64,000 nt of DNA from Watersipora subatra (taxonomy: Eukaryota; Bryozoa; Gymnolaemata; Cheilostomatida; Watersiporidae). The DNA is taken from contig NC_088711.1 in assembly GCF_963576615.1 (NCBI RefSeq), positions 8,674,869-8,738,868 on the forward strand, given 5' to 3'. Under the pieces are notes generated by a model. It did not search any database. It had not been told where the DNA came from and worked only from the letters and a program-made list of their open reading frames with translations. Each line of letters starts with the position of its first letter. Positions within the stretch are counted from its first letter, which is position 1. This document shows, in pieces, positions 39,873 through 53,020 of the stretch. A program made the translations under genes and the position numbers.

Positions 39873-42394
39873 ATTAAGTTTTCTAGTTTCTGTTGAGTTA
39901 CAGTAAAGCAGTATTGCTCATCTGGTTGCTTACCTCTCATCACTTTATCTGTAGCATTACACAAATGAAGTGGAACCTTGTTAACTTTATGCAACCTTGT
40001 CAACTATTCCTAATGAATCTTCTCTTTTTGTTATTTCTATAATATAGAATACGCTTTGTTTACACAAACTTCCTGTTTATAACTTTGCACATACGAAATG
40101 CAGCAATGACAATTAAAGGTTTTTGGAGATCGAAAGATCAAGATTTTTTAACACCAGAGTGGAGCAGCGTCAATGACAATGCAATGTAGCAAGAATTGAT
40201 GAATGGCTTAAATTTATAAGATTATTATAAATTAAACAAAAATAGAATACTAGCTCACTGCATATAAAGCATAATTTTTTGGCTTTGGCACAGGTTTGCA
40301 GATGTTAAAACAAGCTGCAATTGTTTCATAACTAAATTAAACTCATCAAGATGTAGTATAGTTTTAAAACATAAAAAAGAGTACTAATCACACAAAACAA
40401 TAAAATGTACTATTGGGAACTTTTCAACAGCTAATTGCAGTTATTAGCACATTATATAGGAAGCCTATTTCGTAATCTGTTTAAAAACAACAGTAATTGC
40501 TAATGGATGTTAAAAGAATTAAATTCAGGCAAATATTAAAATCAAGAAAAACATCAAATTTAAAAAAAATGTTAAGTATGTGTAATGCAGCAGATGTTTG
40601 AATAAAAGAAGCTATTGAAACAAAAATTAATTGACCTGCTTTTACTTAAGCTGTCCAGTAGCTCAATTTTCAGTTTATTGAACTATAATTAAAACTTTAT
40701 TCAATTCAGCATAGTCAGCAACTGTTTTACATGTTATGAGCAATGTTGGTTTTTAAAGAGTACATATTTATTTATTTAATATGCATGTCCAAGTTGCTCC
40801 CATACCTGGGAAATTGGAGCAAGTGTTTGAAGTTGTCCTACTATGCCTAAAGTTTTAGCACGACAACGTAGCTCCAGATTGTAACGGAGTTCCTGATAAT
40901 CATTGACGACGCTGATTATTTGATTGTTAGGACTTTAGGCAATGATTCACCTTCTCGTAACCTTATTTGGTAAATTTTTGTCACTTCCTGAAGCCGTCAT
41001 ACATGACTCACACATTTGCAGAGACTAATGTAAGTTTTTTTATCAAACATATCTTATTGCTGTTTAGACGAAGTAGGGAGGTGTTTTTAACAACAGGAAG
41101 AACCAGTTGCAAAGAATTTGCTTTGAGTTTTCAATTTAGGTGAGTTTTCTGCATCCGCCGAACTGCGATACCGGTTGTAGCGTGTATTGCTGTTGTTGCA
41201 ATTACTTGCTGAGGTAATAGCTATAAAGAAATGCTAAAAAGGTTCAAAAAGTCATGTACACTTTCTTCTGTCACTTAGTTCTTTTTTGTTCACAATGAAT
41301 GGTCTAGTTTTGCAAATTTTATTACGTAGCAAAGCTGTGTATTCAATTGCTGCGGCGTCTTATTAGTGTATTACTACAAGTCGCAAGTTACTGTAAGAAA
41401 TGGATTAATATTGATATCTACCGTAAAGTATGGAGATGGCTCTCAATTTTATGATGAGTTTGTTCAGTATGACGTCAAGCTTTGCTAAGACCCACTTTTA
41501 TCTTTCACTTGTTTTAATCTTATACTTTTTTGAACGCGTTGCTGTGTACACCAAGAAGTGTACTTTAACAGTTAAGTAGCCTATGCTTCATTGGTGTTTT
41601 ATAGTAGCTAATCTGACCATAGAAAATCTATATGTTGTGGTTGACCATCATCATCCTATGAATAAGAACGTTGTTTTTATTAATCTATTCAATACCTGCA
41701 AAAACTATAGTGGAAAATGTGTGTGAAAAAATGATCTTCTGATTTGTGTCAACCTGACATTGTTTAAGGTGATATAATAAAGTTTTTTTATATTGCTGAC
41801 TGATCTTTGAACTTCAAATAAAAATCTAACTGCATCATTATGTCCATTTGCTATATAATTTCATCAGGTATCATCAGTGAAGATTCTTGAACAGCTGCAA
41901 CATATTCTATTTCTACATGAACTCTACTTGGTCTAATGTAAGCTAGCCATCACGAAGAATTTTGTTGGATCCCAGTTTATTTTCACCTTCCTTACTTATG
42001 TTTAAATTTGCATGTCAGATTCAAGATCATTTTTTCAGTTTAACACTAAAGTATAATTTTATCTTTTGTACAATCTATTTTGTTCTAACTGTATCAGCCA
42101 TAACATTCTAGACAGGTAACTACTCTCTTAGGCTTTTTTTGAGTCAAGTTAGTGGAACAGTTGGTATACCCTCTGATGCAAGTGTTGCCATCTTTGAGTG
42201 CAGCGTTTGCCTAATAAAAATATTTAAAGAATTTCACTAATTTTTAACATAACAAGTTTGAAAAAAGCATAAACATTTTTATACCTCGTTTTTGAGCTGT
42301 GATAGGTTTTCCGTAGCAATATGAAATTTTTCTATAAAGTGTGAAATTTTTGGATTTGTAACCCGCTGTGTCATTCAATCCTTATTATCTAGTA
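39873..42394. other. Intergenic, nothing recognised
   Basis: 2.5 kb of AT-rich DNA after IFT57. Besides the probable IFT57 3' UTR, no coding exon, array or transposon end was seen. Confidence 0.4.
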
Positions 42395-43777
42395 GGGGAG
42401 AAGTGGGTAATGTGGACAGCTGGGTAATGTGGACAGGTAAATTATTAGCTAAAGTTTATAACCAATTCCACTCGTTTCATAATATAAAACAATTCCTTTT
42501 CATGTTAGAAGAAGCCACATGCTCATTTGTAAGTCTCAGTCCATCATACATCAATCTGTAAGCATTTTAATATTTATCATACAAATTGTAATTTTTAATT
42601 GAATTTTACTACTTGAGTTATGTAGTGTAAATATTGTTGGAACTTTTGGGGCAGTATGTACACAAACAAAGCATATTGAGCTGGTTATCTCTATTGATTG
42701 TCAGAAGGCAACTCTTGACTTTGACTGAGGTTTATCAAAATTTGTAATAATATATAAGGTGGGGTCATGTGGACATGTCCACATTACCCCCATCTTATAT
42801 ATTATTACCATAAGGGTAATGTAGACATGTTCACATTACCCTTATGCCATGTCCAAATTACCCTGTGCTGCAAGGCTTATGATATAAACTGCTTAATTTG
42901 CTGGTTTCAATGTTAAGTCTAAATTGTTACTACTGCTACTAGGCTTACTAGTAAATTTACTAATATACATACATGTAAATTTCTCAATCCAACAATTATT
43001 TGCCAATAACTACGAATGCAAAAGTGAATGTTGTTTTGCACTATCTATTGATTGTGATTAGTAGACATGAGTTTTTTTAAATGTTGTATTTAAAAAATGA
43101 ATGTTAAATTAACTGCCTTAAATTTTAAATAAAACTATTGCCTCTGAAGAGTTGGAAGTAGGCTTTTACCGGCACAGGAGTGGGAAGTTTTTCAAGCCAG
43201 ACCTACCAGATTGTAAATGTGTGAGCCGCAGTGAACTCGAATTAGTCTTACCTAAACCGCTGTCACAGGGAAATACAGAAAGAACCAGAAGTGGAATCAT
43301 AATTGGTTTTAAGCCATCAGCATTCAATTTAGGATAGACATAATTTGTTATACCAACAACACTAAAAGACAATCTGAGTTATTACCATGACTTGGTAGAA
43401 TTATTATTTTATATTGTCAGATTTGAATTATTCCTGTACAGTTTACATTAAATTGAATATAACCAAATGCATATATTACTTGTAGTTATTTAAATATCTG
43501 AGAAACTTTTACTTTTAATGACAAAAAAATGACATGTTCACATTACCCAGTGTACCTGACCACATTGCCCACCGATGGTGGGTAATGTGGACAATCTTGT
43601 GGTTTACGATATGGTGGATTCTGGAAAAAATATTGCTTGTATTACAAAACATGCAATTAAGAAAAGAGAGCCAACAAACTCTGCAAGCTAAATATATAAT
43701 TTAGAGAATTCTAAAGTGAATAGAATAGTGGTAACTGTAACGAAAAGAAAAACTGTCCACATTACCCACTTCTCCCC
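42395..43777. mobile_element. Pogo-like TA-target transposon, 1383 bp
   Basis: Terminal inverted repeats of about 25 bp (GGGGAGAAGTGGGTAATGTG then GACA) are flanked by TA on both sides. The core GGGTAATGTGGACA recurs in both orientations inside (42420, 42765-42870, 43545-43595), like transposase binding iterons. The only coding remnant is near the right end (see 43143-43337). Confidence 0.85.
43143..43337 (+). pseudogene. C-terminal remnant of a pogo-like transposase
   Basis: The frame reads EELEVGFYRHRSGKFFKPDL, then a SRSELELVLPKP segment. It resembles the small C-terminal module (E-x-V-x-F-x(n)-F-x-P-x(n)-LPxP) that I recall from invertebrate pogo-like proteins. No DDE core remains in the element. 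Assignment is from memory of the motif. Confidence 0.45.
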
Positions 43778-43796
43778 TATGTGTAATCTTTACTGT

Positions 43797-43945
43797 AATA
43801 AGAGTGACGTCTGTCTGTCTATTCGTCCGTCTGTGGAAAACCACCAGTAGAAGTTAGAATATACGATTGCTTTTTATGCGAGTCAAACTCAGGACATTCA
43901 GCTCAGTAGACCGACCCTCTAACACCTGATCGACCACTTTCCAAT
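43797..43945 (-). mobile_element. tRNA-derived SINE, minus copy
   Basis: Read on the minus strand it has GGGTCGGTCTACTGAGC (box A region), GAGTTTGACTCGC (box B), and a tail with GACAGACAGACGTCACTCTT and ATTACAG. The tail is close to that of the copy at 37930-38100. Confidence 0.6.
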
Positions 43946-44330
43946 GTTTAGAAAAATTGTATTGATAGTTAATCTCAGTTTTTTTACCGAAAAAATCAGT
44001 CAGAAATAAAATTGTTGAAGTTCAAAGAATGATCATGTATTAATAATTTCTCACGGCACACCTGCCAACCTCTCGCAGGACACTAGACTTCTAGGGTTAA
44101 AGGTTAGGATAAAATAAAAATGTTACATATAAAATATATTAGTAATTTAAATAGAGGGTTGAATTAGTGATTAAAAGAATTCAGATTTTTAATAAGATGT
44201 TTTATTTACCTAATTTTTGTCAGATATAAATTATTTTATTATTATATTCACAGCTATTAATTTGTAAAATTGTAGAAGTTTAGAGGAAGAGTAAAAGGCG
44301 CTAATATTTGTATCCAATATTCAAACGACA

Positions 44331-47300
44331 ATGTCGGGAGAACTCAGTAAGTGCAACACCTAATTATTCAATTAAGAATGTTGATCTGAGAAGTTTTTAT
44401 TAGAAAACAATTATGTTACTCATCGCTTTAGTCTATATCTGAGTGTTTCAATGACCAGTTTGCTTGATAACTGATTGTTGTTAATCAGATATCATATACT
44501 CTGGCTGACAGTATTATAGTAAATTGACATTTCATCTTAATAGCTGGTCATCTGAAGATGTGCAGCGTGGATAGCTAACTGTTCCAATAGATATGTACAG
44601 TCTTATGATTAAATTAATCAAAATTGACTTCTGTTTTCAATATTATTTTTGCTGAATTAGCATTATAAGATATAGTCTTTATACAGCTCAACTATTGCCA
44701 TACCTATTTGTATCTTGCACACTTGGGGCTCAATCGTTGATTATTATTGCAGAAGCAATTTTCGCTGCTCTTCCTGCGACCACTAGAGGTCAGCCAATGA
44801 TAATCTCTGGCAAAGAAGACAAGAAAACAATTCTTTACACCCATGGAACCAGTGTCTTCATTAGAAATATTGAGGTATTTATTTATAAATTCGATCTCAG
44901 CGAAGTTCACTTCAATCTTTCATGGCAGGCTTAATCGTATAACACTAGCAGTGATAACTTATCCAACATTATTTGCATAGTTTAATTTTTGACAATCATA
45001 TTTGTTAATTAATTATATCAAAGAGATGTCTGTAGTATATCTATGAAGAATATAAACAGTATACAGAGGTGTATATCTAATCTAGTCTTTAGAGGAGTAT
45101 AAATAGTCTACAGAGGAGTATAGACAGTCTATAGAGGAGTATAAACAGTCTATAGAGGAGTATAAACAGTCTACAGAGGAGTATAAACAGTTTGTAGTGG
45201 AGTACAAATAGTCTACAGAGGAGTATAAACAGTTTATAGACGAGTATAGACAGTCTACAGAGGAGTATAAACAGTCTACAGAGGAGTATAGACAATCTAC
45301 TGAGGCATATAAACAGTTTATAGGGGAACATGAAAAATTTCATCTTTCTGTTGTAGGATCCAGCCATCTGCGATGTCTATACTGAACATACTCAGCCTAC
45401 AACTGTTGCTAAGTACTCTCCTAGCGGCTTCTACATTGCTTCAGCAGGTATAGATATTAACCTTCTCTTCTCTTTACTGTTCTCTTTCCTCTCATTTGTT
45501 CATTTGCATCTTTACTTTCACCATATCAAGTTTATCGTAACTATGTGGGATTTCTTATAGACGTTACTGGCAAAGTGAGAATATGGGACACTGTAAATGC
45601 TGATCACATCCTTAAGAATGAGTTCCAGCCTTTTAGCGGCATCGTTAAGGATTTGGATTGGTCAGCTGACAGCCAACGGATTGTCGTTGGCGGTCAGGGC
45701 CGAGAGAAGTATGTATTTTTTAGTATTTTACTCATATATTTAAGAAATATATCTTACTCATAATTAACAAGCGAATCATTTTGTAACCATTGGAGTTATA
45801 ATGCTCAAATCATCAGGTGTGTATGAAGGTGTCTGAGTGGTATGTGTCAATGTCGTTTTCTTATCATTTCAGGTTCGCTCACCCCATCAATGCGGAGACG
45901 GGCACATCCGTAGGTGAAATGCTTGGACATTCTAAGCAGGTGAACGCTGTCAGTTTCAAACCGAGTCGTCCTTTCAGAATCGCCACTGCCTCTGAGGATC
46001 AGAGCATCTGCTTCTATCATGGTCCACCATTCAAGCTCAATATGCAAATTGAGGTGACGTTTCTGTCTGTTCATACACCATTCAACTGCTATTCTAATTG
46101 TCTACATGTTATCATCTAGGGAATGTGTAGGGATGTTTGCATACAGTAAGTATGTCTAGCACTGATAGAGCGCAGTGTGCTGATGAAGCTGGGTGTTCAG
46201 TTTTTTTTTCGGTTTTAGGATCACAAGAACTTTGTGAATGCCCTCAAGTATTCGATCGATGGGTCGAAGTTCCTCAGTGGGGGAGCTGATGGGAGGGTAC
46301 GTTTGCCACTGAATCTATCTCAGTGTTTAGTCACATGTCAGTAGTTGTTGAATATTTCCTCTAGAAAGCAATGATTTTTCTTAGGTGCCGCCAGCCCGGT
46401 GCTGGTTATTTGCTGTCACGCTGCTGCTCACCAAAAGCTTCTTGTAGTTCATGTAATAATAGTACATTTGCTTGCTACTGTCTCAGGCATACCTCTATGA
46501 TGGTAAGACAGGAGAAAGGCAGTCAGAGCTCGGTTCACCCGCTCACAAGGGAGGCATATATGGTGTGGCCTTCAACAGCAGTGGGCAGGAGGCACTGACA
46601 GTTTCCGGGGACAAATCAGCGAAGATATGGAATGTGGAGAGTGGCGAAATGCTCTGGTAGGCACTTAAAACATTCATGTTTTATCTTGTTTGAACAATGA
46701 GAGCCTGAGTAGTACGCATCATGAAGTTGCCGACTTTTGGATGCGCTGTCGTTAGGTTTTGTGGAAAACACTTTCAAGGTGTGTGCGTGTGTATGAGCGA
46801 GTGTGTGAGAACAACAGAGTATATAAATGTTTTGAATTCATCGCTTTGCTTTCAGTATGTCATGCCAAAGCTCGTTTCTTCATCTCTTTATAGAATGTAG
46901 TTAATTTAGAAGTTTTTGTTGCAGCGAGTTCAACCTTGGCACTGTAGTATCCGACATGCAAGTTGGATGTCTTTGGCAAGGGGACATTATTCTCACTGTG
47001 TCCTTATCTGGAAACATCAACTACCTAGACAGGAATAACCCTTCCTCTCCTAGTCGAGTTATTCGGGTGAGTCACGTCTGCTATGAATCATCCTTGCCCA
47101 TATTACTTTATTATTTTTCCCATATTCCATTTACAGAGTTCTTTGTTGTCTCACTTTTTCATTTACCAACTTAGCTAGAATGTTAACTAACATGCTGATT
47201 GTGTGGCTTGATTTGGTTATTGCTGGGATAGTACACACACGTGCAGCACAACTACCTTATTAAAGAAGTTGCATACACTTGTAAATTCAGTCTTTTGTTG

Positions 47301-50300
47301 AGTTTGGTAAACTTTGTGTGATCTCATCAAAAGATCTCATCGCTCTTATAAACTTTACCTTTCAAGCTGTACAATGATAGTGCTGGACTCTTTCCTTCTT
47401 TTCGACTATGGAGCCCCGTTTTACCTCTGACTATTTTGTAATATATTTTAGTTTGGTATTCTTTCCTGTAATTGAATTGGAAGACATTTCTCATACATGA
47501 CTTGCTCATTCACTTACTATAGGGTCACAGCAAGCGCATAGATGCAGCCGTAGCTTCAGCAGACGTAATTTATTCCGGTGATGCAGAGGGAAAAATATGT
47601 GCATGGGATGCTAACACCGGAGTTGCGGCAGAGATTGCTGGTTCAGGTCAGTTGCTTCAAGGGTTGTTGAACTTGTGGCTTTCTCTAGTTCTGAAGTCTC
47701 ATCTTCACTTGCCACCTGACAAAGTGTTTCCAGCTGTACCGGACAGTTTTCATATGTTTATATATGGAGAGTTTAGTAACTTTTATGGTGGGTATGTTTT
47801 TCATAGTGGAACCAGCTTTTTGATATGCATGTAACCTGTGTGAATACATTGCACTTACTGCCGGGGCAGCAGCTTTTATACTGATCGCAAACAATATCTG
47901 CTGATTTTTTCTGCTTACACGTGAATGACCAATATAAGTTAGTGTGAAGTATATCTGGAAAGCATATATTTCTGGGCGTTTTTGAAATGTCTTCTTTGTC
48001 AAGACTGAAGTAATTGAGAGATATCTGAAGAAATATGGTAATGACATCAAGTGTAATCAGTTGGCTGGCACTGTGTGAGTACTCATTCCCAGTCTGTTGT
48101 AAGGTCAATAAATAGCACCTGCCCTTCATGTTCACATTGACTGTATGATGCTCAGAACCGTTCTATAGCTGTTTCTGCTGTCGGCAGGTCACACCGCGCA
48201 AGTGCAGAGCTTGAGTCTCACAGGAGACACTCTCACATCCTGCAGCATAGATGATACTGTGAGGACAATTGACACCTCATCGCTGTCATACAGGTTGGTT
48301 GCGTTAACAATAGGTTCACTGTGAGGACACCTCAACTGTGACTTGTGTTGGGCATGATTATTTGTGCAAAATATGCTTTTTCGTGGAAAAGTACTTCGGG
48401 GGTAGATCAAACTACAAAATCTGGCTAGTTGGTGTAAGAGAACAGTTGGGATTGGAAGAAACCGTTTCTATACTGTTTTAATTTTGAGTGGTGATATTCG
48501 CTTATTTCTATGTAATCTTTTTTGCATGTGACAGCATACTCTAAAACTGTTTCTATGAGTCAGATTGAAATTGAGCTGTCACAGTTTCACTTTGTCCTCC
48601 CCTACTCGCTATATCATTTTTATCACCTTGCAAGTTTATTTTTGTTTTTAATATTTGGAGATTGTTTTCTATGTCATGCCTTCTATGTTGCTTGCACTCA
48701 GAAAATACAAACTAATTAAATAAACTTTTTATGCCACACATTTCAAACAGTATACTCTTAAACTTAAATGCCATTCACTGAATGAAAGTACACGAACTAT
48801 GTACATTCACTAATAGTTTGGATGTTACCTGCAACCGGGCACATCTGCTCTTTTCTGTTACTTGAACTTGTGAATGTCTATAAAATTGGTTTTGCTTGAG
48901 TTGTACTAGCGCCATCACTCAAATGATCTTAAATAGCGTACGTATTGTGTTGTGAAACCGTAGAGAGCATTGCTCAGTTTAGATGTGTATTTATTGGAGT
49001 CGTCAGATGCTACTTGTATTGCACATGAGTGAATAACTCATATTTAAATGACTCCTTATTTTTAGCTGTTTACTTTCATTTTTTATTTAGTTGCAGCTTA
49101 AATCATTAGCACAAAATTTGGACTAATTCTCATGAGTGAAAAGGTGGACCGATAGTGTCACAAGCCTTACAGTGTGAGAATTCTCATTTATTTTCAAATA
49201 TAAACATTTTTGATGAATAATTAAACATAATATAGTGGTCTACGAAGGTCAAAGCTCATCAGTCAGTGCTTCCTGTATGTTTATCTCATAAAGCTGACAG
49301 TTGTAGTGGCATATACAGTGAACTTGCATCTAGATAAAGTGCCATACTGAGAGTTGTTCACTTATAATGGCTAATAGTTCACATTTGAATATCTACAGAA
49401 TATGTTACATGGTTCTGGTGAGAAGTTACAAAGGTTCTATTTCATTGACCTGACTCTGTTCTTACTTTATACATTCGCACATCACAATTTCTTTTAATGA
49501 AAATTTGTCCTTGACTTATTCTCCTTTTGAACAAACAATAATATTATTTTTATTCCAGTAGTTTTGTTGCTCACTCTTTAGATATATATTCACCATGTTT
49601 TCTATCATTGTAGTGATGTCAATGTGAAGATGAGCTCCCAGCCGCAAGGTGTGGCAGCAAGCACAGATGGACTCATAGTAGTTGCATGTCTCGATGAAGT
49701 TGTCATCATACAGAATGGACAGGTGCTCTTTAAGGAGTGTGTCAAGTATGAACCAAGCTGTGTGGCTATCCACCCAAACAACGCCGAAGTGGCTGTAGGT
49801 GGGCAGAAGGTGAGAGCAAAATAAACAACAAGATCTGAGAGGGAATCTAAGAACTCAGCAGCAATAATTTGGGTCTAGCATTCTAGATGTGCAGATTATA
49901 TTGTGGTATGGCTTTACGAATGTTAATTACAAATTACAACTAATGTTGATATGATGCGGTATGATCAGCATACTTGCCATGCTTACAGATGTGAATGAGG
50001 GAAGTTCATACAACGCACTAAACCTTAGTAATAACATTCCTTGCTGTTATCTTTATGATCAGTCTGATGAACTATACATTCCTTGCGTATTGGTTTGTTT
50101 CATTAGTTGTATGGACAGCATATGAGCAATGACTGTATCAGCATTGCTCTGTTGAAGGCAGCCCGTGCATTAGCTAGTAGACATTACTTCAACTGAATCT
50201 GTGTAGTCAAATACTTGTAGTCTTGTACATGAAGTTTGTATTTGTACAGAGTTGATAGTTTTTTTTATATTCCAAAGTATATATTATTGTAATATTGCTA

Positions 50301-52325
50301 TCCTCTTTTAGTCTGCAACAAGCCGGCTCTCTCATGTTTTCTGAGCATGGGTTATTGAGCAGCTAGTTTTTCTAAAAGAAAGACTTTTCTATGTTGGTCG
50401 GTATTTGATTCTCTATGTTTTGTAGTTCCAAATCTACGGCATCTTAGGTTCAATGAAGTCCACAGTCAGCATTGTGCATGACTCTAGAATTTTATGTAAA
50501 AAAGTGTAGAAGAATATTTCAAGCATCTTTCCATATTACTTTTGCGTACTAGTTTATGGATGTAAATCAGCAGCTTGCCAAGTGCATGTATCATATTTGT
50601 TCATGTTACAGTACATACAGTATAGGTATTTCTAGTAAGGCAAGAGTTGATTACTCCAAGGTATCTCATTTTGCAGGACTCAACAGTGCATCTCTACTCA
50701 CTGAGTAATGGAACACTGCAGGAGACACAACTTCTATCTCAGACAGGAGCTATTACTTGCTTAGGCTACTCACCTGATGGTGCCTATCTGGCAGCTGGTG
50801 ATGCCAACAGAAAACTTGAACTCTACAGCTGCCCCGACTACCAGGTCAGTGTGGTTTTTAGCTAGGTAATTTGGAGTTGTGCTTGCAATGACTTAAGTCG
50901 TGGCAGTATTTTGGCATTTTTATCAACCAATTTCATTCAAAGCACCTGTCAGACTGTGATTCATTTGTCAAATTTAGCACAGGTTCTCATACCAGTTGTA
51001 TTAGGAATACGCAGCTTAATGGCAACAATTGTAGTTCAGTCTCCTCAATTTTACAATAACTGGCTGACAAAAGTAAAAAGTATCATAAACTCCTGCGATT
51101 CCACAAGTTTCATATGTCTGACGGTGTAAGAGCTCATCGGTTTTTGTAAAATACTTGCCACCCGTTTTGTTCTTGATCTCGTTCAACATATTTGGTTACA
51201 CATTCCGTATATTACAGAGAGATAACAAAAGAGAGTAGAGACTTGTAGTAAATGTGACAGGTAAATTATAGACTCTATTCCTGTTGTAGTCAATTGTAAA
51301 AGGCAACTGGACTGCACACACAGCTAAGATCTTGTCTCTCAGTTGGTCTCCTAACAGCCAGTACATTGCGACTGGCTCGTTGGATACCAGTGTCATTATC
51401 TGGAATGTTGAAGAAGCTTCCAAGAAAATTAAACTAGATCGTAAGTTGATTACATATAACTTCTTGCATTTGCTACAAACAACCAGAGTTATACAAGATA
51501 TATGTGTATGCAGCTAGTGAGCATGTCATTAGCATCACTTGCTCGATGGGTTTACAACCCAAATGCAGAGCAACTTGTCATCAAGTGCACTTGTAGACAA
51601 CATTGCTCTGGTCTTTTTGACACATATTATACAGATTAATTCTTGTGTTCACCTTTGTATTAGTATATGACAATGATGATGTTGAGCTCTTAGTGTTGGT
51701 TCAACATTAAGTTCCAAAACTGCGTAAAGTTACATAGTTCACCAAATCCTTTATTCCTGTTAAAATCTTCGAATAGTGTATGCACTGATGATATCATATT
51801 CATGGTGATAACAGCATTATTTTTGAGCTTGACTTCACAGCTGTGTTGGATTTAAACAAACAGTTGCTAAAGATCGTCATTAGGGTGTGGAATAGCAGTA
51901 TGTATCTGTTCACATAAAGGTTTTGTAGTTGAGGCTTGGCAACTTTTTACAAGTTATGGTTGCAACACAATTTTTCCAATCACCTGTTACGTATTGCCGT
52001 TGTGTATCGTCCTTTATATTTTCACAACTTGTTCAATGCTTCACAACAGTGTATCCCCAAGCACCCTACATTTTCTTGGTTGACCAAATCTGTCTTCATG
52101 AATTGCTCTACTGAATTCAAACCACAACTGCATTCACATACTCACACATATAATAAACATCTAGACAACAGTTGAACTATGATCGAATACCTGCAAACAT
52201 TAAATTTTATTATTTTAGGAGCACATAAAATGAGTGCTACTTCAGCCGTCTGTTGGAGGTCGGATAATGAGCTTGTGTCGGCAGGACACGATTCTACTGT
52301 TAAGCTATGGAATATCTCTCACTAG
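44331..52325 (+). CDS. WDR1: WDR1 / actin-interacting protein 1
   Basis: WDR1 (AIP1) works with ADF/cofilin to sever and disassemble actin filaments. Fourteen exons: 44331-44346, 44753-44874, 45357-45447, 45561-45708, 45873-46053, 46219-46296, 46487-46656, 46925-47066, 47523-47646, 48188-48293, 49614-49809, 50677-50844, 51290-51440 and 52219-52325. They sum to 1800 nt, or 599 residues (about 606 in human), with consistent phases. WD-repeat text runs throughout: [17 protein letters not shown], the conserved [17 protein letters not shown] and YLDRNNP, then TSVIIWNV and the terminal DSTVKLWNI. The family folds as two seven-bladed propellers. The first exon carries only five codons (MSGEL) plus one base. 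A polyadenylation signal lies at 52457. Confidence 0.97.
45060..45325. repeat. 21-bp tandem repeat, about 12 copies
   Basis: The unit is TCTACAGAGGAGTATAAACA followed by G, with variants. It lies in WDR1 intron 2, directly before exon 3 (45357). The minus-strand open frame over it is a repeat artefact. Confidence 0.93.
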
Positions 52326-52456
52326 CCAATCACTACTTAGACTTCATCTAGTTATATACACCAAGTGTTCTTTTCTATTGCATAGCGATTTCTCATCCTC
52401 TTTTGCATTGCTACTCGCCTTAAAATATTTGAGTTGATTTACAAGAATGTTTTTCC

Positions 52457-52462
52457 AATAAA
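52457..52462 (+). terminator. Likely WDR1 polyadenylation signal
   Basis: AATAAA, 132 bp after the WDR1 stop codon, in an otherwise featureless 3' region. Confidence 0.6.
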
Positions 52463-53020
52463 TGCTATGACTAATAGTTTTATCAATTTTACTTAATTAC
52501 AATTTCTATGTCATATTCTGCAGAATAAGCGCTTCGTATCTTAAGCCTGTGTGGAACAATCTTGGGAATCAAATTACAACTGCTGACAACTCCTAGAGTG
52601 TTACATTTTACAGCTCGGTGTTCAACATTCATAGCTCTTGTACATTTATTTTCATAGAATACGAATGGTATAAAATTACCATACAACAATTAAAATATTA
52701 CAAAGGAAGTTATAGTCGATGGTTTCTAACATCATAGCATCCAAAACAGACATGCTAGAAATTTTTAGAGGGTTACCATAGACTTGCGATGGAAGTTTAT
52801 TTTGAAAAAAGAAATGACATTTGTAGTCAATGGTGCAATCTTAAAAATCGACTATAATAACGATGTTCATGTACCTGTAAGAAATGTAAGAAATAGAACG
52901 TAGGAACAGGAACTAATGTAACGCAATTGCCACAATGGAATGTATACCAAACAGCTACCAAAACGAATGCTACAAAAAAGTTTCAAAAGGCCTTCATCTC
53001 TTGACTGCCTTCATAGCCGA
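52463..53020. other. Convergent intergenic region, WDR1 and PCBD
   Basis: The two genes converge here, so this should hold both 3' ends. No gene or repeat was seen. Confidence 0.4.

Noticed and set aside
45089-45367. Leucine-rich minus-strand frame resembling a membrane protein
   Set aside because: It is the 21-bp tandem repeat read in reverse within a WDR1 intron.
47685-48135. Two 120-codon minus-strand frames inside WDR1
   Set aside because: No family signature or splice context; they cover a WDR1 intron.
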